A stretch of DNA of 64,000 nt, taken from positions 10,046,109 through 10,110,108 of the forward strand of contig NC_088325.1 in assembly GCF_910592395.1 (NCBI RefSeq). Reading direction: 5' to 3'. Numbering within the stretch: the stretch's first letter is position 1; each line of letters begins with the position of its first letter. Position numbers and translations under genes: made by a program. The notes under the pieces are model-generated. The model did not search any database and was not told the origin of the DNA. It saw only the letters and a list, made by a program, of their open reading frames with translations. The stretch comes from Lineus longissimus (lineage: Eukaryota > Nemertea > Pilidiophora > Heteronemertea > Lineidae). Below are positions 1 to 13,135 of this stretch, one piece after another.

Positions 1-3000
1 TTGTGCTTTAGTAAAAAAATGTGTATTTGTAAAAATGGAATAAAATACAGTTTGACGAATTAATGTTCCTGTTATTCCTGTGTGGGGTTGCATGGGGTAA
101 TAGTGCAGTCAAAGCCAACAGTAAAATTTCATAGCTTCATGAACCAGTAGAATATATTTTCATGCCAATAGCATACCTCAAAAATTCTGAGCTCAAACTG
201 AATGAATATGCCCCATCGCTGATTATTTGGTGCCTTGTACTGTAAAACCATGGAAGTTCGCAAAGCGAAGCATTAATTGCTTTTTCAGTCATGGTGAACC
301 TTTTTCATAAAAATATAATTTTCCAAAATTGTGTAACGCTAAAATGATTAATGACAGTAACTAAAAATCTTGAGCAACAGTTTGTTAAAATTAGAATGTC
401 CCATGGTGTGGATGTTCCACGTGATTTTTGGTTTTTTCAGTCTCATACTGAATGCAGTAGTAACCTACTGAAGTTATGAAACTTTTCCTGTGCAAACTGT
501 TGTATAAAATGGAAAATTGCACAAAGAAATTTAGGCCATCTAATAAATCGGGCCATAGATTCATCTCATTTTGAAACCTTAAAGCCTGATGTCAAATTAT
601 GATGGAGTTTTTAAAAAATTATTTGGGACGAGCACCAAAAAATATAGAATGTGTCTTCAACAATACTTTGTGCAATTTCAATGGTTCACATGACAGGCCT
701 GCCCTAACTGGGCCAAGCGGAGAGGACCGTCATTTTAGTTGACCTTTGACCTCCGGCCTTCATATGCAAAACAGTTGTGACAGTTCTATTCATTTCATTC
801 GTTAGTAGGAAAATAAACATCTTTCAACGACTAATCACAAAAGACCTGGTTTCTGCACCACAAGCCTTGAATAGAAGAAGAAATTTCCCAATTTTGCCAA
901 AACTATAGAAATTTATTTGACCTTTGGCCTCTGCCCCCTGAACTTTGCAAATTAGCATTTAAAGCGTTATGTTTACCGGCCCCTTAGGCATACAATCATC
1001 ATTCTGGTCATCCTGGTATTTCAGATTTGTCTCTCTTGTATAAGGATTACCACTTTGGTTCATTCCTTAGAGTTTTATTAGGTGGGATTGGGTCCAAGCT
1101 AGGGGATTTGCTATTGGTATATTGAGCAGCTTTTTCCACTGAAATTCAAAAAACACCCATCAGTGGGAACAGATAGGGAAGGCTGTTTATATATTCGATC
1201 AAGAGCATTTAAAGGAAATATTCCAAATCTTTGCTGAAAATACCTAAAATTGAACAAAAACAGTTTTCCTGTGAGGCCAATACAGGTAAATTGATACACA
1301 AAGGGAAAAAAATCACTTACCTCCAAAAATATGACAGAAGATTTTTCTTTTTTTGTATTTGTATATCTGTCTACCCAACCGCAATATTGAAAGTCATATT
1401 CAGTGCATATTTATGTAATTGGAAAGTTTCAAATTCAACTAAAAATTTCGAATTTTAAATAAACGGCGTAGGTCAATTGAAAACAGAATAAACAGAGTAT
1501 ACTGCAAACACTGAAGGGAAATACTTGCGAAGTTTCTTCATTTTCATTTGGCGTTAGACTATATTCTACGTTTGTTGCTGAAATTTAAAATACAGTTGAC
1601 AATTACTTTTGTCAGTTAATTATTGTTCGCGTCTGCCTCCCAAATCGAAAAAAAGGTGCGAACATTACCTGTTCGACAGTCGATGATTGATTGAATAAGT
1701 TTATTTCAGGAGGGCCTAGAATTTACAAATGTTGTTGAAGTCTAAAATGTGAGTAATTCTGCTGTATTCAAGTTATAGTTACTTGTACAGATAATTATTT
1801 GTTCGTATTATTTTGTTTCAAATTTCTCGCAATAACTAGTTTTAATTTCGCTTCAGGATTTCATAGCGTCGATCATCTGCTTAATCTCGGCCATTTTCTT
1901 TTCTTTATGAAATCATAGATGCGTAGAGAATTTTATCAATATTTAACCCTTTAACTGCCAACGTTGCCTTATTTCCTGGAAGTCTTCTCTGTTTCAAGCT
2001 ACAGTCTACCTCTTGAGTCCCAAAACTTGAAAAGCCTGGGATCCCTGAGTGGTCACGTTACAAAATTGGGTCTGACTTTCACGATGTATAGCACCCGCAT
2101 ACAACCACCAAAGTCCGGTACCGAGGCGCCATCTACCCAGGCATGCTCTAACTGACCCTACTGTACATCAAACACGCTAAAACAAGCAATAAACTAGCGT
2201 CCCAGCTCAAGGGAATAAAAATATCACTGAGACTGACCTGTCGGTCGTTGGGAAAAAAACGTTGTTTCAAAATGACCGGTCACCGGGATTCAAGAGGTTA
2301 AAAAAGGTTATCGGAATTTTTTTTAAACCTTTAAAAATGTATTCGGCAGTTAAAGGGTTAGACGAATTGACTTCATTTATTCTTTATGTTACCTATATGA
2401 TAGATTTCTGCCAAACATTCACTTCAAACTTTTCTTCTTCACAGATTTTCGTTCAATTCTGTTGCTGTTTGTAGCTTTTACTTTTAAACTTCTATTCTTA
2501 CGCTTAATTTTCTCACCAATTTTAATTTTCAAAGATAGTTTATGCGCACTCGTTGTGGGTTGCTGGTGTCAGTTCTTGTAATGGGCTGCGGGCAACGCCA
2601 TCTTTTGTTGTGTAAAGTATAAAATGTTGAAGAAATCCAATCCAATCCAAAGTTTAAAGTGCTTAACTCCTTTGCTGTGGGTGACGTGCATAACACGTCA
2701 TGTACAATCCCCGATGACATGCAGATGATGTACATAGCACGTCGTGCCCTACTAAAATGTTATTTCACTAGCGCTTGGTCGCATCCTCTCTAAAGACACC
2801 CAACAAACTTTGGCAATATTATGTTCTTTTTTAAGTAAAGATGGCGCTCAAAAATAACCGTTCTGGCGCTGAAAAATGGCTGCTGCAGCCGAAGGGTCTA
2901 ACAGGAATATTTTTCACCAAGAAGTCGTACATATTGCCTTGTTCTTACACTAACAGGACATACAAATGCCTAAAATTTTGTTCTGTAAACTTAGAAAAAT

Positions 3001-3060
3001 TTGCAATATTTATTTTTTGCGACTATTATTGCGAAATTACCAGTGTGGCCGTCAAAATTA
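1..3060. other. Non-coding, no gene recognised
   Basis: AT-rich sequence with only short open frames, none with convincing splice borders or protein-like composition. Part of it (about 1340-1485) is a copy of a dispersed repeat that recurs at about 30064-30250 and 32110-32315; the shared part includes a run reading 'gtatatctgtct' and 'ttcagtgcatattta'. Confidence 0.6.
1340..1485 (+). repeat. Dispersed repeat, family 1 (copy 1)
   Basis: This stretch is similar in the same orientation to 30064-30250 and 32110-32315. All three share 'tttgtat.tctgtct', a stretch ending near 'catatttacgcaa', and 'aacg.cgtagg' at the end. The copies at 30 kb and 32 kb also share a left part starting 'ggtggtcca'. 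It has no coding capacity. Confidence 0.6.
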
Positions 3061-4154
3061 AAATCTAATTGACTTTCTGTTATGAAGGTATACATGTAAT
3101 ACTGGGAGTGGACACCTCTCTATCAAGGACACTAGATATGGTCCCATTCAATTTTACCTCTTTTAACAGGATACTTCTCTATCAAAGACAGCATTATATG
3201 ACAGTTCCAAAGGTGTCCTTATTATGGAGGTTTAACCGTAACAATTTTGGGCATACTCTAGTGGATCCAATAACAGTCCTATATGAAAAAATCCTTTTAC
3301 ATGTTATATAGCTTTATATTGTAAAAGCATCTCGTGAATGCTCGTAGCTGGAACTATTAAAGTCTGGTGACTATGAAAATCCATGGAGTGTCGGGGAATT
3401 CCTCCGATCAGATGACCAAATGATATACCATGTAGGTGCATTGGTTACTCATAGGATGTTTATGTGACCTATTTAGAGAGAAAGTAGACCGCTCTTTACA
3501 ATAGAGTAGGCCAAATTGCATGGACAATGGCGAAATCAAGGCATTCTAAAATGATTTATGCTTGTTTGACAGACGGTCAAAAGTGGCTTTTTATCTTCCC
3601 TGTTCATGCCTTTAACCCAAATTCATAGTTCTGGAATACCTATATAACACTTTTATAATATCCCGTCCTATTACATAGTATGTGTAATAGTGCTTCCTGC
3701 TCTTCAAAAAACAGTTTTCCAGAGCTACACTTTTCTGCAGTTTATCATGGTAATGAGACATCATTAATGCAGCTGTCAAGTTTATGCCCGGACCCCCTCG
3801 TCACAGGCTTCACCAGTCCTACGTCACTAAAATTTGTAGAGTCCCAATTGTTTTGGCACAACATTGTAGTCGAATTTCCCGCTTGTCACATTTTTTCGGC
3901 ATTCATAATCGCACGAGTGACTGGTCTTTTCAAATAGCCCCTGGCACGAGTGCCTGATGAAACGAAGAAGCCGCCATGTTGGCATTCTTGGGACTGGCGA
4001 GTGGACCACGGCCACCGTGGAAGAGAACAAATCGCCCAAAGACACATGACCATGGCGGCCTCCTTGGAGAATCGTACCCGGTAGCCTTAATTGATAAAAG
4101 GATTTGACTAGACAGATTGTAATGTCAACGCACAAGCTTTTCATTCTTTTATTA
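3061..4154. other. Non-coding; degraded repeat pieces
   Basis: Holds a diverged relative of the 'cctctctattaaggaca' element (about 3100-3240) and a segment at 3765-3800 whose reverse complement recurs at 4712-4748 (around 'tttatgcccggacccc'). No supported gene. Confidence 0.5.
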
Positions 4155-5171
4155 TTAAAGGGTGACTCGTGTCAAATTTCACCATATAATGTTTTAGCTG
4201 TTTTTGACAAATGACTACATCACTTTCTCATAATTCGGTAAGGTTTTTGAATTTAAAATGCACATTTTCTAGAAATTGATGGTTTAATCCCGCCCGGACG
4301 GCTCGCTTCGACGACGTTTTAGTTGATGACGTCACAACATGAACATTTTCGCGATCGCGGTGGTTTACATTCAGCGATTTTATAATAAATCTAATCAAAA
4401 ATGGAAAATTTGAGCTTTACATTTGTGATCAACAATTAAAAACGGACGTATTTCCGCAAAGTTGTAAATCACATCATAGTATCACTTTAAAGCACTTTCA
4501 ATTCGCATCAAATTACAATATTCAACCATTATATTGATGTTTTAAAATCTTTTTCGACCTTGTTTACATTGACTTTGGAAGGTATAGGCTTGACTAGTTA
4601 GAGGCGTGTCTCCACTCACTTTTCAGAGGAAAGTGAGTGTCAAAGATCTAATGACTAGTTCCCAACCTCAGGGATTTGGTGGACTGGCAAGTTAGCGTCG
4701 AGTGCCCGAGGAGGGGGGGTCCGGGCATAAACTTGATAGCTGCATAAATGTATGAGAACCTTTTTATAACTATCTCTATTTTAGAAATTTTGCTGAGCCA
4801 CCATTAAATACACTGAACACGAATAGTGTATACCTTTAAAGTGATACTTTGATGTGATTTACAACTTTGCGGAAATACGTCCGTTTTTAATTGTTGATCA
4901 CAAATGTAAAGCTCAAATTTTCCATTTTTGATTAGATTTATTATAAAATTGCTGAAGGTAAACCACCACGACCGCGAAAATGTTCATTTTGTGACGTCAT
5001 CAACTAAAACGGCATCGAAGCGAGCCGTCCGGGCGGGATTAAACCATCAATTTCTAGAAAATGTGCATTTCGATTCGAAAACCTTACCGATTTATGAGAA
5101 AATGACGTAGTCATTTGTCAAAAAACAACTAAAACATTATATGGTGAAATTTGACACCAGTTACCCTTTAA
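4155..5171. repeat. Foldback (MITE-like) element with ~335-bp inverted arms
   Basis: The left arm (4155-4492, beginning 'ttaaagggtgactcgtgtc') is the reverse complement of the right arm (4837-5171, ending 'gacaccagttaccctttaa'). The arms match over most of their length, including 'cccgcccggacggctcgc' and its complement. The centre is unique and no transposase is present. The structure is that of a non-autonomous terminal-inverted-repeat element. A target-site duplication is not clear. Confidence 0.85.
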
Positions 5172-5457
5172 ATGAATAAAAATCCTTTTACAGTAGCGTC
5201 AGGAAAACAAGGCAAGTTTTACCTAGAGAGGTTCGTATAAAGATCTCTATAAATGCCACCATCAAACTGCTTCATCCTCCTATACATCCCTGCAAGATGG
5301 GAGTCACTTGTCAATGTCATGCCAAAATATATGTTTCCCCTGTGCTCAAATTCTCCCAAGAAATGTATGCAATTCTGCCCCTTCACCTGGCATATCCGCT
5401 TAGATGATTTCATAGGATTGTCTGAGGCTTCGTGTAGGGTACTGGTAAGCGACCATC
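5172..5457. other. Non-coding spacer
   Basis: I see no gene or clear repeat between the foldback element and the satellite that follows. Confidence 0.4.
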
Positions 5458-6770
5458 AGGTCAAGTTTGTTGGGTGGATGCCTCTGGCCCTATCATCCCT
5501 CTTTCCTGGTATCAGTGAGCTTGGTGTTAAAGAGCTTTTGTCTGCTTAGTGTCGATATGTTTGCTTCTGCTGATCTGATCTCTGGGAGTCCACAAGCTAA
5601 GAATATCCAGCAGGTACCGGACCATCCACCCATCTGGTCAGTTTGTTGGGTGTACCCTTTCCTCCCTCTTTCCTGGCATCAGTGAGCTTGGTGTTAAAGA
5701 ACTTTTGTCTGCTTAGTGTCGATCTGTTTGCTTCTGCTGATCTGAACTCTGCGAGTCCACAAGCTAAGAATATCCAGCAGGTACCGGACCATCCATCCAT
5801 CTGGTCAGTTTGTTGGGTGTACCCTTTCCTCCCTCCTTCCTGGCATCAGTGAGCTTGGTGTTAAAGAACTTTGTCTGCTTAGTGTCAATCAGTTTGTTTC
5901 TGCTGATCTGAACTCTGCGAGTCCACAAGCTAAGAATATCCAGCAGGTACCGGACCATCCACCCATCTGGTCAGTTTGTTGGGTGTACCCTTTCCTCCCT
6001 CCTTCCTGGCATCAGTGAGCTTGGTGTTAAAGAACTTTGTCTGCTTAGTGTCAATCAGTTTGTTTCTGCTGATCTGAACTCTGCGAGTCCACAAGCTAAG
6101 AATATCCAGCAGGTACCGGACCATCCACCCATCTGGTCAGTTTGTTGGGTGTACCCTTTCCTCCCTCCTTCCTGGCATCAGTGAGCTTGGTGTTAAAGAA
6201 CTTTTGTCTGCTTAGTGTCGATCTGTTTGCTTCTGCTGATCTGAACTCTGCGAGTCCACAAGCTAAGAATATCCCGCAGGTACCGGACCATCCATCCATC
6301 AGGTCAGTTTGTTGGATGTACCCTTTCCTCCCTCTTTCCTGGCATCCGTGATCTTGGTGTTAAAGAACTTTGTCTGCTTAGTGTCAATCAGTTTGCTTCT
6401 GCTGATCTGATCTCTGCGAGTCCACTAGCTAAGAATATCCAGCAGGTACCGGACCATCCATCCATCCATCAGGTCAGTTTGTTGGGTGTACCCTTTCATC
6501 CCTCTTTCCTGGCATCAGTGAGCTTGGTGTTAAATACCTTTTGTCTGCTTAGTGTGATCTGTTTGCTTCTGCTGATCTGATCTCTGCGAGTCCACAAGCT
6601 AAGAATATCCAGCAGGTACCGGACCATCCATCCATCAGGTCAGTTTGTTGGGTGTACCTGTCCGGCCCTTTTATCCCACTTTCCTGGCATCAGTGAGCTT
6701 GGTGTTATTTGTCTGCGATTTGTCAACTTCCGCTGATCTGGTCTCTGCTAGTCCACAAGCTGTGTATATC
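5458..6770. repeat. 166-bp tandem satellite, about 7.5 copies
   Basis: The phrase 'ggtcagtttgttggg' returns at 5636, 5802, 5968, about 6134, 6301, 6470 and 6637, a period of about 166 bp. Units differ by a few substitutions and by 3-4 bp 'catc' indels; the first and last are more diverged. Short open frames on both strands recur with the same period and are by-products of the repeat. Confidence 0.93.
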
Positions 6771-7405
6771 CAGCCTGGCTTAAAACTTCTTCTCGTGTTC
6801 CACCCAAACTCCAAGCCTCACAAAAAAGTTTCAAGTTTACAGCATCTCATGATTTCGACACTAAACCACCAAATTTTTGCTTCTGCTTATTTTTGCAGAT
6901 TTCACTGATAGCCACAATTCGCATAATAAAAAAAATGGCAAAAGTACTTTTTCATTGGAAGAACTGGAATTCTTTTCATTCGTTGCCAAAAGTTAGAATT
7001 TTTTTTGATATTTTCCTGATTTAAAGTCCACTGAACAACTTTTATAAGTTGTTGACTTTCAAGACTTACTCTGAATAGACACATTACACAAACAGGTCTA
7101 TTACAATTAATGTATCTTATCTTGAATTGGTTTTAAACTTTTGATATACTAATCCGTTAAAAGCCATACAGAGATACCACAACCATTAATTGTTTACACA
7201 GCACTATGGTAACCATACTCTGTGAAGTTTACATTAACGCTTTTATTGGGCATATTTGGAGAGAAAATAAGAAGTTGTGTTGGAGGGCTTATAGTAGAAT
7301 ACAATATTTCATATCCACACTGGTGTTGAGACTTGAATCAATCTATTTGAGGAGGGTGTCACAGGCAAAATTTTCCATCCAGAAAAGTTTATGTTGATTT
7401 ATCAT
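6771..7405. other. Non-coding, nothing recognised
   Basis: AT-rich sequence with no coding signal or obvious repeat. Confidence 0.4.
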
Positions 7406-7720
7406 GTAGGTTCCATCCATGAGCTATCCATGGATAGTTGATCATGGATGGAATGTCCATGGGCCATCAGTGGATAGTTGATGGAGAATCTCCATCAGCT
7501 ATCCATGTATGGCCCTCATGGATGGAACGTCCATGGGCCATCCATGGATCGTTGATGGATGATCATCCATCAGCTATCCATGGATGGCCCTCGTGGATGG
7601 AACGTCCATGGGCCATCCATGGATAGTTGGTGGAGAATCTCCATCAGCTATCCATGGATGACCCTCGTAGATGGAACGTCGATGGGCCATCAGTGGATAG
7701 TTGATGTAATCCATTATAGA
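7406..7720. repeat. Palindromic 'atccatggat' minisatellite
   Basis: Roughly 90-bp units built from inverted words such as 'ctatccatggatag', 'gatgatcatc' and 'ggaacgtccatgggccatc' occur about three times. A further trace lies at 7890-7960. Each unit can fold back on itself. Confidence 0.8.
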
Positions 7721-7964
7721 ATCTATGATGGGCCATGATAGATTCTATGATGGAACACGGGTAAACTCGGCCAATTAATTTTTATTTTCCATAGGTTTGA
7801 ATACTGCCACTCTTTGATGCTTTACATATCGTTTTGTGGCCCATCTTGAGTGTTTCGTTTTGGATTTAACAGTTGTTTGTGATAATCATGAATGTTCCAT
7901 CCATGGACCTCCTTGGGCGGAACGACCATGGGCCATCAACTATCTGTGGACGGATACTTTTGCC

Positions 7965-9244
7965 TGTGTAGCCTTGACGTCAGCAGATATCCATCTATAG
8001 TGATGGCAAGAAAGCTTCTTTTTTCCTAAAGAATTGTACAAAAAGACCACCAAGCATGAATGATTGATACACCCACTTTATTTTTCCACATGAATGTCTA
8101 TTTCACCATGAAGAACCCAAGTGGCATGCAGATTTGGATGAGAACACCCGTCACCAAAAACATAGTGTCTTACTTCAAAACATATTACTTTGAAGTATCC
8201 GGTTATATGTTTTGGCTGTCAGTAATTGTATCTATGGCGAGTTTTGACCAAATGTTTTTTCCATCACCAAATTTCCTTGAACTTTATGTAGGGCATATGT
8301 TAGATATGTTAGATATGTTAGATATGTAAGATATTGTTGTATAGCACCAGGAAGTATCGTTGCTCTATTTATTCTTGTTTACCTGTGTGATAAAAAATTT
8401 GTTGCCAAGTAGGAGGTGCTACCCTCTGGTGTTCCGTTTCGGGACTGAAATTTTCAAACGATATGGTCGTTGTGCCAATTACGTTTGAGTTCATTTTGCC
8501 AGTGCTTCCTGGTTTCCATAAACCTTTGGTGACAAGGCGTATCACTTCCTTGTCTAGGACCATTCCGGTCTAAATTCCAAAGAACTTCTAGGTCACAATT
8601 GTCTTTCTATTGGTATCAAACATACCAGCAGAGTTCACAAAAAACCCAACATTGATTATAAATTTTCAAGAGGTTCGAAGTAGAAAGAAATATTCAATTG
8701 GGATTGACCAATCGAAACGTGAGATCAAACCTAGCAAAGACAAAAAGGAGTCAAAAGCTGACTTTGGTTAAATTTACTTAAAGGTCTGCAGTAGATGAAA
8801 GTAACTTCCACTGTTAAACACCCCACCTGGCCAATTAGCACCTCTCAATTTTCACACGATCTTGAAAGTTGTAAAATTATACCTTACGGACTTATTTGTA
8901 ATGTTAATGAATTCTGTTAAGCATTGGCCTTCTTTGAATTCACTCTAAACCGGAAAATATTTGTTCTGCCTTTTATTTTCCTGTACACAGTTAAATTGTG
9001 ACAATATATGGCCGGGGAAATATAAAATGTAATTTCACTACTGTCACGGGGTGGAATAAATAAATAATAAAAAGAAAATAAACGAAAACCGATTCCGATT
9101 AAAAGACCCACCACAACAAACAGGAAGATTCTCCTTATGAAGTCTTCCCTTCAGTTGTCTCCTTTGTTTTCATGACTGTTTATCAGTCATCTTCTGCACG
9201 TTATCCTTTTTCTAACCTCAAATTTTCTTGCTGTATATTTCCAG
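7965..9244. other. Non-coding or intronic to the gene ending at 10656
   Basis: If the gene at 9245-10656 has more 5' exons, some could lie here, but I could not find one with both splice borders. A short run of 'atgttagat' repeats sits at 8296-8330. An 89-codon open frame at 8060-8329 runs into that repeat and shows no family resemblance. Confidence 0.4.
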
Positions 9245-10656
9245 CCCGCAGACCCAAAAAGGATAAGCCAGAAAGTAGGCCCCCATCTACAAATCCTCCT
9301 CTGTAAGTATTAAAACTCTTCTTCAGCATACACTTTTCTGAACATTAGTTGCCTGGCTTGCCAGTCAAAACTTCTGGTTATGAGAGTCAAAATGTCCTCG
9401 CTTTTAAATTCTGTCCAACTAAAGTCTTTTCAATCTATGATAAAAAATACTGCTATTTTTTGCAATCGTATTGCTATTTCGACTTTGACATTTGATCGAT
9501 ATGTTTTTTAAAGAAGTATTTGGTGTAGTGATGCATTTTTCACCTCTTAATCATAATTCAAAGATGAGGAAGGTAGTTAAGTTGGCTAAAAGCCTGCAAA
9601 GTTGCAGGAAGAGCTGTAGTGCAGTGGAAGAGCATTGACCTCATAATCAGGAGGACGTGGGTTCGACTCCCTGCCGTGTCACTGCTTAGTTCCCCTGCTG
9701 GTCGAGTTCAAGTGAGCGCCTGTTGAAACAAGGTGCAACAAAGGCAATGGTCAAAAACACAAGGGCAACAACTTCTTTATTTCTTTCTTTAGCTAAAGTT
9801 TATTTGAAATGAAAGAAAATCTCCCAGTAGAACCTCAGAATCATTTAAGAAATCTGAAAGTGAGGACATTTTGACTCTTGCTAAATTTGAGGAATTTTGC
9901 CTCCTGCTAAATTTGAGGACATTTTGACTCTTGCTAAATCTGAGGACATTTTGCCTCTTGTTGACAAGTATCTTAATCAATTCTGGGCTTGAGTCATGTC
10001 ATGTTATCTCTCCAGCCTAAGTCAATTAACAAACATACCTGTAACACGGGTAATGTGCAGCTTGAATCTGATGTAAACCAGCAGTGCTATTTCCTCTCCA
10101 TTGATGATGTTTACTTCCGTAACTGATACAATTCTGTTCTTTCTTCAGCTCTCACACGCAAGTCTATCCATGCCTTGAAGATAAAGAAAAATCACAGATT
10201 GAAAATGAGACTGACACCGAAACAACTCCACGCAAAAAGAAGCAGAGCGCGCTTCGGAACAGACAAAACAAGGTTGATCCAGTGCCATCTGGTGACGACG
10301 ATGTAAAGGAAATGCAGCCATCATGGGATGATAATGAAAGAACTTTCGCCAATGGACATTCTGTGCCCGTGTCTGGATCGACCGCGGGACAGCTCAGCTA
10401 TATGACGCCCGAAAGGCATCCGCGGACGAAATTAGACCCGATTATTACCGTACCCGAAGGTGGTGATCCGCCAGTTGATGGAAATGGGGAGTCGCCGCGG
10501 AAGAAACACAAGAAACGTAAGAAGCGCCATCATCGTAGTCTGCCACAGCCACAGGTAGGCGGAAATACTGTGGAGGCAGGTCCGAACGAGGTGTTCTCTG
10601 AGGAAAGCCCAGGGTTACGCCCTGGCAAAGGGCCTAACGAAACTGCTGACTGCTAA
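9245..10656 (+). CDS. Unrecognised gene, last two coding exons; lysine/arginine-rich C-terminus
   Basis: Two exons are supported. The first, 9245-9302, lies between 'ttccag' and 'gtaagt'. The second, 10149-10656, lies between 'cttcag' and the TAA stop. The join is in frame: CT plus C gives Leu. The visible protein is about 187 residues, hydrophilic, and without a membrane segment or signal peptide. It starts with an RRPKKDKP-type basic stretch, has acidic and Ser/Pro/Thr-rich parts, and carries a basic cluster RKKHKKRKKRHHR about 45 residues before the end, which could act as a nuclear localisation signal. Upstream exons were not found, so the N-terminus is unknown and may lie outside the window. 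I do not recognise the family. A possible poly(A) signal 'aataaa' lies near 10855. The gene points the same way as ISY1. Confidence 0.7.
9605..9790 (+). repeat. tRNA-derived SINE (partial, in intron)
   Basis: The head resembles a tRNA, with an A-box-like 'tgtagtgcagtgg' and a B-box-like 'gggttcgactccc' about 40 bp later. It is followed by 'actgcttagttcccctgctgg'-type sequence shared in reverse orientation with 19605-19866 and 29374-29604. The copy is cut short at its 3' end. Confidence 0.75.
9835..9965. repeat. Short tandem repeat of 'gaggacattttg' units
   Basis: Three to four copies of a roughly 30-bp unit contain 'gaggacattttgactcttgc' and the variant with 'cctcttg'. It lies in the intron of the gene ending at 10656. 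Confidence 0.6.
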
Positions 10657-12974
10657 CTTGGATAAGTGGGATCATGATTTTTATAGTGATTCAGGTGATG
10701 CATAATCCGTCCAAGGCGAAAGGACTAATCGCTCTCGATTTCTAAGGGAGAGAGGGAGAGAACGGGGAAATTGAGTAGGCTCGGGGAGATGCCATCAGCC
10801 TACTTTTATAGAGTTTTTATAAAAGATTTTACAAAAAACATCGAAAATAAATATTGTGGAAATATTTTTTGATTAGAAAAAATCTTTTTGCGAGATGTGG
10901 TTTGCAGTTTACTGTAACCAACTCCTGTTCATTAGTTGGAGAGACAATGCAGCGGAGGACTGTGGTGTAATTAGAATATATCAGGCACGAACATACAGTA
11001 CGGTTTTGTTCTTTGCCTGTGATATGCTGTGATATGTAATTTTGGCATAGAAAAAAGCAGCGTAATTTTTATATTCAAGTTCTGGTGGGTTGCAATTTCA
11101 TTTCAATCAAAAATAATTTCTGGCGTTTTATTTTTCTTGGATTTTGTTGGAAATAAAAACGAATATGTGAAAATTTCCTTGTTGAGAGTAACCCAAGGTT
11201 GCTGAATTTGAAATGATGTGCAACTATATGATTGTAAAAAGTTAATCTGTTGTTATTGTTGTTAATTGTTAATTGTTCATTAAATGTTTAGATGTGCAGT
11301 GGTGGATCTAGATGGGGGGCACAGTCCCTCCAGAGAGCACAGGCAGGTGTTGTGTTTACAAAACAAGAGAGGGTCCTGGGCCCACCCTAGACAAAAATGG
11401 AAATTTGTGACCCGTCACAGCAAAATGAGGCGAATGTCACAGAAAAGATGAGCCTGAATGCCACCAGGAGATAATGGAAGAAATTGATGTGCTCAGACTT
11501 CTCAAAAGGCAGACAGAAATTTGCCATCCTAATGTAAAACCTTTAGAAATTTTTATTTGGAAAAAAGCTGCATTAAAAAAGTCTGTGGTGATTCATACTC
11601 CATAGCAGGGTTTTGGAATGTTTCTAAAAAAAGCTCAAGTACATTGTAAATATTCACACATGCTTGATGGATGCCATTAAGCACTTGACCTGGCTTTGAT
11701 TTGATGATGTAGTAAGTTAATTAATAATCTAGATCGATGAAACGCGAGTATGCATGGCCAATGTTTTGTTAAACAGCCTGTATGAGCTATGATTAGTTCC
11801 TAATTATGGTTGTATTGTACTTATATGTATATAATCCGTCCAAAGTGTAGTTATTAGTTAGATGATGTTATGTATTAAGTGTTTTCATGAAGGAATCGAC
11901 ACTATAGGTTACATTGGCCATCAAAATCTGCTAAAGGGCGCGATTTCTCATCATGTACCTTTTTGGGATCATAAGGAGGTCAGTTTAAACCAGAAAATTA
12001 ACAAACAATTTGAAATAACCAAGGCGAAAGTTTGGCGAAATATTTTTTTCAAACTGTTTTAAACAAATACGGGAGGAATTTGGCAGCATTTGATTGCAAT
12101 AGGTTTACAGAGAGCATATAGCGATTACTTTAAAAAAACTCTCATTCCAATTTACTGTTGTTTTTGTTTTAGAAAAACATGTAAATGTTCTTTTCGTGTC
12201 ACTGAAGAGTGGTGTTAGGCGCATGAAGAAATTGCTTTGGATGTGCTCTGGTGTACATTGTAAAATTTTTCAACAAAATTAAAGTTTGATTTGAATAAAA
12301 TTTTATAGTTTCTAAGTTGGGTGTATGTCTTTTCATTCTTTAGTTACTGGTGGAGTTGTCCCTGTTGTGGGCTCTCTGCATCATAGGCTCTATGATTGTG
12401 TCCTTCTTTCTAGAAGTCCCTAAGTCAGGGTTCTATCATGTCCTGGTTGATGTGTCCCAGTTGTAGGGGAAGTTGGTGGTTAAGAGTTGTTTGTAGGGTC
12501 GGACTGTTCGAAAATCCCCACGTTAGCAATTATTAGCTCTCTCAGCTGACAGAGTCAGCAGAGCGATCGATGTTCATTAAAATGTACACAGAATGTACAC
12601 GCTGGCTAATAGAGGTCTCTGGCCTACAGAATTGGCGTAGACGACAGTGGCGCTGTCTCGCGGCAGAAATAGGAACTGAAATCTTCGTCCAAAACTCTCA
12701 GTTCTACTTTCTACCGCTAGGTAGTACCACTGTCGCCTAAGTCAATCCTATGAAATTGAGCATGTTTTTAGGCCTTTTGCATGAATAGATTTTTTGGTAT
12801 TGCCAATGATATAAGACACAGGATGGGGCCCATTAGCTGTATTTGCGTGTACTAGTCTTGCAGTCGACAGATCTACCATGTCTTCAACAAATGTTTTAAA
12901 ACTTTTGATGACAGTTGTGATGATGGACTGGAACCTAGGCCTACCTCCAAGCAATTGCAGTAAGACTTTTTCAC

Positions 12975-13135
12975 AGTGGAACCTACCTCAGCAAACACCT
13001 CTCTATTAAGAACACTAGTTTTAGTCCCAAAGTTGTAGTTTCCATTAAATTCCATTAAATTCGACCTCTCTAATCAGGACACCTCTAGGACAGCACTTGT
13101 CAGTCCCAAAGAGTGTCCTTGAGCGGTTCTACTGT
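12975..13135. repeat. 'ttaaggacac' dispersed element
   Basis: This is a member of the short palindromic family defined by 'acctctctattaaggacac' and its complement. It begins around 'ggaacctacctcagcaaac' and ends 'gcggttctactgta'. Other copies lie at 16770-17012, 18272-18435, 19303-19487, 33385-33485, 46925-47090 and 50560-50632. Confidence 0.75.

Noticed and set aside
8060-8329. 89-codon open frame with hydrophobic residues
   Set aside because: It ends in a simple repeat (HMLDMLDMLDM), has no splice or family support, and sits in repeat-rich DNA.
9245-10656. Assignment to TMEM237 on the basis of an N-terminal RPKK-like stretch
   Set aside because: TMEM237 ends in membrane helices, whereas this frame stops without any; the similarity is only basic composition.
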